The notes beneath the pieces are model-generated. The model was not told the DNA's origin. It saw only the letters and a list, made by a program, of their open reading frames with translations, and ran no database searches. A DNA stretch of 38,391 nucleotides, taken from Candidatus Cloacimonetes bacterium 4572_55. Lineage in GTDB: Bacteria; 4572-55. The translations under genes were made by a program, and so were the position numbers. Below, piece after piece: positions 32,512 to 38,391 of the stretch. The stretch covers positions 1 to 38,391 of the forward strand of contig NBMB01000016.1 in assembly GCA_002084765.1 (NCBI GenBank). The letters run 5' to 3'. The first letter of the stretch is position 1. Each line of letters opens with the position of its first letter.

Positions 32512-33579
32512 TCAATCTTTGATTCTTTGACCGGTCAGCCGCTCGATTTCTTTTGGATCCGAAGTGTGCACAAACAATTCGTCTTTGGAGATCAAGCCTT
32601 GGTTAAAAAGGTTGGCAAGGGACTGGTTCATTGTCAGCATGCCGTGCTTTGTGCCAGCTTGCTGCAAGCTATAGATTTGGTGTACTTTATCGTCTCGAAT
32701 GACCGCTCGTATTGCAGTTGTGCAGATCATGATCTCGCAAGCCACGACCCGTCCGCCGCCTCTTTTCTGTATCAGTTGCTGCGTCAAAACAGCTTGCAGC
32801 ACAAATGCCAACTGCGCTCGGATCTGGGGCTGGTGATTGGCGGGAAACACGTCGATGACGCGATTAATCGTTTCCGCCGTGGAATTTGTGTGCAGAGTTC
32901 CGAATGTCAAATGGCCGGTCTCGGCAACAGTCAACGCCGCGGCGACAGTCTCCAGATCACGCATCTCTCCGATCAAGATGACGTCTGGGTCCTGACGCAA
33001 GACGGAGCGGAGCGCGTTCGTAATAGAAAGCGTGTCCGAGTGCACTTCCCGCTGGTTGACCACGCATTTTTGATGCGGATGGACAAATTCGATCGGGTCT
33101 TCGATAGTGATAATATGCTGCCGACGCTCTCGATTAATTTTGTCGATCATAGCCGCGAGCGTGGTCGATTTCCCGCTGCCGGTTGGTCCCGTTACCAGGA
33201 TCAATCCTCGGGGCTTTTTGGTCATATCCCCGATTATAGGGGGAAGCCCTAGTTTCTTAAAGGAGTGTATCTCATACGGAATTTGGCGGATGGCGATAGC
33301 GATTCGTCCTCGCTGTAAGAACACATTTGCCCGAAAACGGCTGAGATTTTTGATGCCAAACGCAAAATCCAGCTCACGAGTGGTCTCAAACTGCTGCTTC
33401 TGTTTCTCAGTCAAGAGGCTGTACACCACTTGTTGGCAGGTTTCCGGCTTTAGAATTTCATAGTTTGTTGGTCTCAACTGCCCATCAATACGAAGCATAG
33501 GAGGCAGTCCGACTGTGAGATGTAAATCAGAGCCTTTCCTTTTGAGCATCTCTTCTAAAAGTTGACGAATATTAATCAT
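32512..33579 (-). CDS. pilT: Type IV pilus retraction ATPase PilT
   Basis: Hexameric cytoplasmic ATPase that depolymerises the pilus. The 355-residue sequence carries the N-terminal PilT domain (GSDLHLTVGLPPMLRIDG), Walker A GPTGSGKSTT, the Asp box (ITIEDPIEFVH), Walker B DVILIGEMRDLET and the His box GHLTFGTLHTNSTAETINR; the retraction-specific AIRAVIRDDKVHQIYSLQQ, a close match to PilT AIRNLIRE, lies near residue 285. It is 105 bases downstream of pilB. Confidence 0.96.
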   Translation of the reverse strand: MINIRQLLEEMLKRKGSDLHLTVGLPPMLRIDGQLRPTNYEILKPETCQQVVYSLLTEKQKQQFETTRELDFAFGIKNLSRFRANVFLQRGRIAIAIRQIPYEIHSFKKLGLPPIIGDMTKKPRGLILVTGPTGSGKSTTLAAMIDKINRERRQHIITIEDPIEFVHPHQKCVVNQREVHSDTLSITNALRSVLRQDPDVILIGEMRDLETVAAALTVAETGHLTFGTLHTNSTAETINRVIDVFPANHQPQIRAQLAFVLQAVLTQQLIQKRGGGRVVACEIMICTTAIRAVIRDDKVHQIYSLQQAGTKHGMLTMNQSLANLFNQGLISKDELFVHTSDPKEIERLTGQRIKD

Positions 33580-33661
33580 TTCTCATGCCATCCTTATGTT
33601 ATAATATTATATAAATTTTTCGCCATACGATAGACGCATTTCCTTAATACCTCTCTGCGAA

Positions 33662-33680
33662 ATCCGCGTAATTTGCGGAT
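33662..33680. repeat. Short palindrome between pilB and pilT
   Basis: ATCCGC and GCGGAT flank a seven-base loop (GTAATTT), five bases beyond the pilB stop. It resembles the hairpin at 13848-13864 (CCGCGTAATGTGCGG), so it is a recurring element. It might lower pilT and pilC expression relative to pilB. Confidence 0.45.
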
Positions 33681-33684
33681 ACTA

Positions 33685-35478
33685 TTATGATTTCTTTTTC
33701 CGTTTGGGAGTCTGTTTTTCCTCCTTCAACTCGAAGAGCCCTTTGTCTCTCGCTTCTTTGATCACATCTTCCAGTCCTCGATCTGGCGACGATTCTTTGA
33801 TCACTTCTTGCCATGGAATAATACCATTCCGCCATTTTTCAACGCCGTCCATACGCAGTGTCAACATTCCCTCACGAATTGCCTGCCGTTTGACCTCCAT
33901 AGCTCCGGCTCGATCAAGAACCATCTGCTTGAGCGTTGGCGAGAACTCCATCACCTCATAGAGACCGATACGTCCTTTGCATCCTGTCTCTTTACATTCG
34001 CTGCAGCCTTTGCCTCCGACAAATTTTTGCCCTTTGACATCTTCTGGAGTCAGGCTCATCTGTTCCAACTGTTCTCGTTGAATTTTTATGGGTCGTTTAC
34101 AATGTTTGCAGACGCGGCGCACAAGGCGCTGCGCCTGGATCAGGTTGACCGCTGTCGAGACCAGAAACGGCTCAATACCCATATCGACCAGCCGGCTAAT
34201 GGTCATCGCGGTGTCATTGGTGTGCAGTGTGCTTAAAACCAGGTGACCGGTGATAGCGGCTTTGATAGCGATACTGCCAGTCTCGTAGTCCCGAATCTCT
34301 CCCACCAGAATAATATTTGGGTCCTGTCGCAAGAAGGCTTTCAGTGCTTTAGAAAAGGTCATACCCTGTTCCTCTTTGATCAGGACTTGGTTTATACCGG
34401 CAAAGTTATATTCGACAGGGTCTTCTGCGGTCATAATATTGGTGCTTGGGACATTAATTCTGGATATAGCGGAATACAGCGTCACGGTCTTTCCGCTCCC
34501 AGTCGGTCCGGTCACCAAAACCATGCCGTATGGATTGTTGATTGCCCTCAGAAATCGCTGTTCGGATAGCGCGGGGAACCCCAGTTGCTCCAGTTTCAAA
34601 AGATTGGACTGGTCGAGAATCCGCATCACGATCTTTTCGCCGAATTGGATCGGGAGGGTGGAGACCCGTAAGTCAATGGTTTTCTTTTTGCTAATTTTTA
34701 TTTTAATCCGACCATCCTGCGGCACCCGACGCTCGGAGATGTCCAACTGCGACATAATTTTTACTCGGGAGGTGATCGCGTCCCGGAGCTTCATCGGGGG
34801 AGGCGGTTGTTCATACAGGGTGCCGTCAATGCGGAATCGCAGCCGAAACGAACGCTCATACGGCTCGATATGGATATCGCTTGCTCCCTGACGAGCTGCG
34901 TCCGCGATCACGCTATTCACTAATTTTACCACAGGTGCTTCTTCCGACTCTATCTTGATTTTTTCATCGTCGAAATTATCCTCATCTTTGACCACTTCGA
35001 TGTCGTCCTGATCTTCTTCTGCCAATCGCATGATGTCGGCTAAGGAGTCGGCTTGTTCATAATACTTGTCAATTGCTTTTTTGATAGCACTCTCTGCGCC
35101 GACAGCAGGTTCCACATCCATTGCTGTGACAAACTTGATGTCGTCCAGTGCAAACATATCCAGCGGATTGGCGATAGCCACCGTCAGCTTACGACCGACT
35201 CGCTTGACCGGAATCGCCTGATATTTTACCGCGACATCAGATGGAATCAGCTTAATCACATTGGGATGAATTTCTACTTTGGAGAGATCAATAATCGGCA
35301 ACCTGTATTGGCGACCGAGAAAAGTCAAGAGTTTACGTTCGCTGAGAACGCCCATGCGTACCAGATGAAATCCCAGGCGTCCTTCGCCGATACGCGCTTG
35401 TTCAGCCAGCGTTTCATCCAATTGTTTCTTGGTGATAATTTTATGTTTAACCAGTAAATCACCTAATTTCATCGTCAT
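33685..35478 (-). CDS. pilB: Type IV pilus extension ATPase PilB
   Basis: Cytoplasmic motor that drives pilin assembly. The 597-residue protein has an N-terminal MshEN domain (LGDLLVKHKIITKKQLDETL, then LGRQYRLPIIDLSKVEI), which can bind cyclic di-GMP in related proteins, a linker rich in acidic residues near 170, and a GspE core with Walker A GPTGSGKTVT, EDPVEYNFAG, Walker B IILVGEIRDYET and the His box GHLVLSTLHTNDTA. The four zinc-binding cysteines appear as CKHCKRPIK and CSECKETGC. The ATG at 35476-35478 has GGAGG nine bases before it; a longer frame of 12 extra codons covers that site and is rejected. It heads pilB-pilT-pilC. Confidence 0.96.
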   Translation of the reverse strand: MTMKLGDLLVKHKIITKKQLDETLAEQARIGEGRLGFHLVRMGVLSERKLLTFLGRQYRLPIIDLSKVEIHPNVIKLIPSDVAVKYQAIPVKRVGRKLTVAIANPLDMFALDDIKFVTAMDVEPAVGAESAIKKAIDKYYEQADSLADIMRLAEEDQDDIEVVKDEDNFDDEKIKIESEEAPVVKLVNSVIADAARQGASDIHIEPYERSFRLRFRIDGTLYEQPPPPMKLRDAITSRVKIMSQLDISERRVPQDGRIKIKISKKKTIDLRVSTLPIQFGEKIVMRILDQSNLLKLEQLGFPALSEQRFLRAINNPYGMVLVTGPTGSGKTVTLYSAISRINVPSTNIMTAEDPVEYNFAGINQVLIKEEQGMTFSKALKAFLRQDPNIILVGEIRDYETGSIAIKAAITGHLVLSTLHTNDTAMTISRLVDMGIEPFLVSTAVNLIQAQRLVRRVCKHCKRPIKIQREQLEQMSLTPEDVKGQKFVGGKGCSECKETGCKGRIGLYEVMEFSPTLKQMVLDRAGAMEVKRQAIREGMLTLRMDGVEKWRNGIIPWQEVIKESSPDRGLEDVIKEARDKGLFELKEEKQTPKRKKKS

Positions 35479-35574
35479 TGTGCATGCCCTCCGATAGGCA
35501 ACGAACGCTCTCAAAAATCGAAAAATTGATAATAAAATAGCGCAAGCTATTTATACTATTAAATCAGCTACTAA

Positions 35575-35604
35575 ATAATAAGCGATAGAATTCATTCTTG
35601 TCAA
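35575..35604 (-). promoter_or_regulatory. Promoter of the pil operon
   Basis: On the minus strand TTGACA (35599-35604) is followed after 18 bases by TATTAT (35575-35580), about 97 bases before the pilB start. A small stem (AAATAGC/GCTATTT, 35535-35552) lies in the leader between promoter and gene. Confidence 0.6.
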
Positions 35605-35696
35605 GTTTTTTGTGAGATAAGGACATCGAGGTTACCCAGACCGTTGAATATTATAGCAAACATCTGATTGATTTTCATCAAAAAAAAATCGCTATT

Positions 35697-36959
35697 TCAG
35701 TTGGCGTGGATAATTTTGCCATTTTTGATCACAATACTGACATGGTTCACCCCGAAATGATATGGCAAATATTTGTAGCTCGGAATATCGCAAATAATCA
35801 TATCCGCGTTTTTGCCTACAGTCAGGCTGCCACAGTTTTTTCCCTCGCCAATCGCGTACGCAGAGTTGCGAGTCGCCGCGGTGATCGCTTCGGCTGCGGT
35901 CATTTTAAGCATGAGCGTGGCGAGGGTGATAACGATCTGCATAGACTCGGTGTAGCAACTGCCCGGATTCAGATCGGTTGCAAGTGCTACAGGTAATCCG
36001 GCGTCAATCATCTTTCGAGCCGGAACGTAGTCCTTTATTCCCAAGCTGAATGTGGTGCCGGGGAGCAACACTGGGATCACGCCCTCTTGCGCCATTCGCT
36101 CAATGCCATGATCCGAGACCGCTACCAGATGATCCGCGGATACTGCGCCCATCTCCGCGGCAAGCTCTGCCCCGCCAATCGAAGTCAGCTCGTCCGCGTG
36201 CAGTTTCAGCCCCATTCCCGCATCCTTTGCCGCTTGCAAAATCCGCCGGGACTGATCGACATTGAACACATGGCTCTCGCAAAAGATGTCGCAAAATCGA
36301 GCCAAATTTTCCTTCGTGACCGCCGGGATCATCTCATTGATCACCAATTCCACGTATGCGTCCGGATCGTTCCGATATTCGTCTGGGACCTCGTGCGCGC
36401 CGAGAAATGTGGGTATGACGTCTAACCCAGATATCTCGCCAACCCTCTGTATAATTCGCAGCATCTTGAGCTCTGATTCGGTGGAGAGCCCATATCCGCT
36501 TTTTGCTTCCAAAGTGGTTGTACCATAAGCGATTAATCGATCCAAACGTTGGAGTGCCGAGCCAAGTAGTTGGTGCTCGGAAGTTTGTCGCAAACGTCGG
36601 ACAGTCGAGCGGATTCCTCCGTCAACAGAGAGTTCCCGATAGCTTTTCCCCTGCGCTCTCAGCTCAAATTCATCCTCTCTGCTCCCGGCAAAAACCAGGT
36701 GGGTGTGGGGGTCTACAAACCCGGGCAACACCATAGACCCGGATGCGTTTATCACCCGCGTCCACTTCGATATCGTTACCTGATCCAGGATGTCGGTTGT
36801 CTTCCCGACAGCGATGATCTTGCCGTCTAAAGCCGCAAGCGCGCCGCCATCTATAATTCCCAAATTGTTCAAACGATCTGCATGATCTGCAGGTCCTGGC
36901 TCTCCGTCATCCGCGGTAGCCAGTTGATCCGCGTGGATAAGCAAAAAATCAGCGTCCAT
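35697..36959 (-). CDS. hutI: Imidazolonepropionase
   Basis: HutI hydrolyses 4-imidazolone-5-propionate to N-formimino-glutamate in histidine breakdown. The 420-residue amidohydrolase shows GFVDPHTHLVFAGSREDEFE (the HxH metal pair), AKSGYGLSTESELKML, FLGAHEVPDEYR, CESHVFNVDQSR, GLKLHADELTSIGGAELAAE, ATDLNPGSCYTESMQ and the C-terminal VGKNADMIICDIP. GAGGA is nine bases before the ATG. hutH, hutU and ftcD are not in the window, so the rest of the pathway must be elsewhere or missing. It stands alone between pilB and a broken surface-protein gene. Confidence 0.95.
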   Translation of the reverse strand: MDADFLLIHADQLATADDGEPGPADHADRLNNLGIIDGGALAALDGKIIAVGKTTDILDQVTISKWTRVINASGSMVLPGFVDPHTHLVFAGSREDEFELRAQGKSYRELSVDGGIRSTVRRLRQTSEHQLLGSALQRLDRLIAYGTTTLEAKSGYGLSTESELKMLRIIQRVGEISGLDVIPTFLGAHEVPDEYRNDPDAYVELVINEMIPAVTKENLARFCDIFCESHVFNVDQSRRILQAAKDAGMGLKLHADELTSIGGAELAAEMGAVSADHLVAVSDHGIERMAQEGVIPVLLPGTTFSLGIKDYVPARKMIDAGLPVALATDLNPGSCYTESMQIVITLATLMLKMTAAEAITAATRNSAYAIGEGKNCGSLTVGKNADMIICDIPSYKYLPYHFGVNHVSIVIKNGKIIHAN

Positions 36960-37087
36960 AGTTTATATTCCTCTTTGTTAAATTTCTAAATTAAGTTATA
37001 AGCCCGTATTTATCAGAAGTCGAGAAGCTCCCTTATCAGCCCCGTCGTAAAGTTGGCATAACGTCCGAGGCACCTCGCCTAAATTCT

Positions 37088-37140
37088 CCGGTAGGTTAAG
37101 TCTGTTTCCGAATAATCCACGCCTCAACCTAACCTACCGG
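37088..37140. repeat. CCGGTAGGTTA palindrome
   Basis: CCGGTAGGTTA (37088-37098) and TAACCTACCGG (37130-37140) form a perfect 11-bp inverted repeat with a 31-base loop, in the 191-base gap between hutI and the sorted surface-protein gene. It lies just downstream of the latter on the minus strand but has no T-run. The large loop is unlike a terminator and more like a small mobile palindrome. Confidence 0.55.
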
Positions 37141-37150
37141 AAACCCTTCC

Positions 37151-38391
37151 TTATTTGAGTAAAACCATTTTCCTCATTGCCTCATTCTTACCAGCTTTTA
37201 TCACATAGAAGTACGTCCCGCTGCTGACTTGGCTACCGAGATCATTGCGACCGTCCCAAACAACCGAATAGTAACCGGCTTCATGCGGCTTATCGACCAA
37301 TGTCTTGACCTGCTGACCGGTTATGTTGTAGACTCGGATTTCTACGTCGTCAGTTTTTGGCAGGGCATAGCGAATGGTCGTCATTGGGTTGAACGGATTC
37401 GGGTAATTTTGCTCGACCGCAAAGACAGTTGGAGTCAGTGCAACGCGGCTTAATAGCAAGTGGGTCACTTCACTGTTGGCAATCACGATGTTTTCGCCGG
37501 CGATAAGTGGACGGCGGCTTATTTCCGTATCGCCCATCATCTCGCAAATTGCATAACCAACGCCATACTCGACCAAAATATTCTCAGCACTGATCGTGAG
37601 CGGATAGTCAACGCCCTGGATGTGAATGACGGTCTCATCAGCCGTGGTCAGACGGGTATCTCCGTTAAAACGGACGTCAAATGACCCGGGCATCGGAACC
37701 GGCGGTAAGCTGAATTGCTCATAAGATAAGCCTATTAGGCTTGAAGCGAAATACAGAATTTGCTCATAGCCGCCGACATCGGAGATGATCAATCGGGCAA
37801 CATTTTCAGAAAGATCGATCTCTCTCATTGGTTCATGGCTGACAACTGCGGACTGGGTGCAACTCATACAAAGCTGCCCGTCAGCCGTGACTCGGATCCA
37901 ATAGCCCTCGCCCTGCCTTATTGTTGTGGCTGACTGGTAAGATCCGTTAAAACGATAGAGCGTGTTGGCGATAATAATACCGTCCGGATCATCAATGACC
38001 GCGCCTAACAACACATCGCAGGAGGGTCCAGAGATCATATTTCAGCCGGGATTGACATTGATACAGACCGTGTCCATTGCCACGCCAGTGATCTCGACTG
38101 TATCCGGGTTGCTGAAACGGAGCCAGTACCCGATTCCTATTTTCAGGGAGTCGGCACGTTGGTAGCTGCCATTAAACCCATAAAGCGTGTTGGCTATGGC
38201 ATCCGGAAAGAGAAAATCGACATGACTGTTCGTCACTGTTAGAGGCAAACCGATCATGTTCCAACCGACTGCGACGATTTTGTCAGTGGATTCCGTAATG
38301 ACCGGCGGGTTATTATATATCAGGGTGTCAGTATGCCCCTTTTGCCCATAACCGTCAAAACTGCCGCCGAAAAATTGGGCATGAGCCAAAC
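37151..38391 (-). pseudogene. Sorted surface protein split by one TGA (5' end outside the window)
   Basis: Two successive frames in the same register belong to one gene. The upstream part (38391-38042) opens in the end of a signal peptide (LAHAQ), so the true start is beyond the window. It ends INVNPG then TGA (38042-38044), and the next frame continues NMISGPSC. Residues around the stop repeat an earlier unit of the same protein (VAVGWNMIGLPLT; NTLYGFNGSYQRA against NTLYRFNGSYQSA; GIGYWLR against GEGYWIR), and the stop falls exactly where Trp is expected in GWNMI, a TGG to TGA change. The rest runs to a FlgD/Ig-like C-terminus (VEQNYPNPFNPMTTIRYALP; SGTYFYVIKAGKNEAMRKMV) without further damage. 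Either a recent nonsense mutation, a sequencing error or a read-through codon. Intact homologues would be secreted, type IX-style sorted proteins. Confidence 0.75.

Noticed and set aside
32527-33252. Plus-strand frame of about 241 codons
   Set aside because: It is the antisense of pilT; the pilT motifs on the other strand are unmistakable.
36960-37150. Riboswitch or small RNA before hutI
   Set aside because: Only the CCGGTAGGTTA palindrome is visible; no conserved riboswitch core could be recognised.
38042-38044. Third selenocysteine codon
   Set aside because: The aligned residue in the sister repeat is Trp, no redox motif surrounds it, and no good hairpin follows; a nonsense change fits better.
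38042-38044. TGA read as Trp genome-wide
   Set aside because: Other genes in the window (for example the kinase at 25797-25799, the SelW-like gene and hutI) end in TGA, and proteins would run on if it coded for Trp.

Overview
The window comes from a Gram-negative (diderm) bacterium that I would place in the FCB superphylum or one of its candidate phyla. Three things point there. Four secreted proteins share a signal peptide plus a C-terminal FlgD/Ig-like module opening with an N-x-PNP motif, as in type IX-style (Por) sorted proteins. There is a very large outer-membrane protein ending in Phe. The intergenic DNA is littered with short palindromes and a CGCAGATTACGCAGATT-type dispersed repeat. 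Base composition is near 45-50% GC by eye. No phylum can be fixed from the sequence alone, and I saw no rRNA, tRNA, CRISPR array, transposase or phage gene.

Layout. 1-471 holds only the C-terminal stump of a class III nucleotide cyclase. 483-6396 (minus strand) carries selD, an M42 peptidase, a RibD-C reductase, an MBL-fold hydrolase and a secreted LVIVD-repeat protein. 6794-13826 (plus strand) is a two-gene unit of secreted proteins that share an N-terminal domain; the second is a roughly 1,970-residue cadherin-like adhesin. 13869-19275 (minus strand) is a housekeeping operon read yajC-def-fmt-parvulin lipoprotein-ctpA-GT2, with a good promoter at 19409-19436. 19475-23390 (minus strand) is trmL followed one base later by the large outer-membrane protein. 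23492-25799 holds a DUF4870 membrane protein, an Rdx/SelW-type selenoprotein hidden by an in-frame TGA, and a receiver-histidine kinase hybrid with a degenerate H-box. 26107-31014 holds a TPR protein (with a 14-bp x 7 tandem repeat upstream), an AMMECR1 protein, an SGNH-like lipoprotein, two tandem copies of a 160-bp repeat and an orphan ATP-grasp enzyme. 31233-35478 is pilB-pilT-pilC. 35697-36959 is hutI. 37151 to the right edge is a sorted surface protein interrupted by one TGA where Trp is expected.

The most interesting theme is selenocysteine. Extending selD upstream of its apparent ATG restores a canonical N-terminus with UGA at the catalytic position, and the stretch before the histidine kinase encodes a 74-residue CxxU protein. 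Both UGAs have plausible hairpins just downstream. The window therefore holds the selenophosphate synthetase (itself a selenoprotein) and one likely client. Ordinary gene callers would shorten the first and miss the second. SelA, SelB and tRNA-Sec are not in the window.

All domain calls are from reading the sequence; no search was run. Start sites were chosen from ribosome binding sites, overlaps and family length, and several differ from the longest possible frame.
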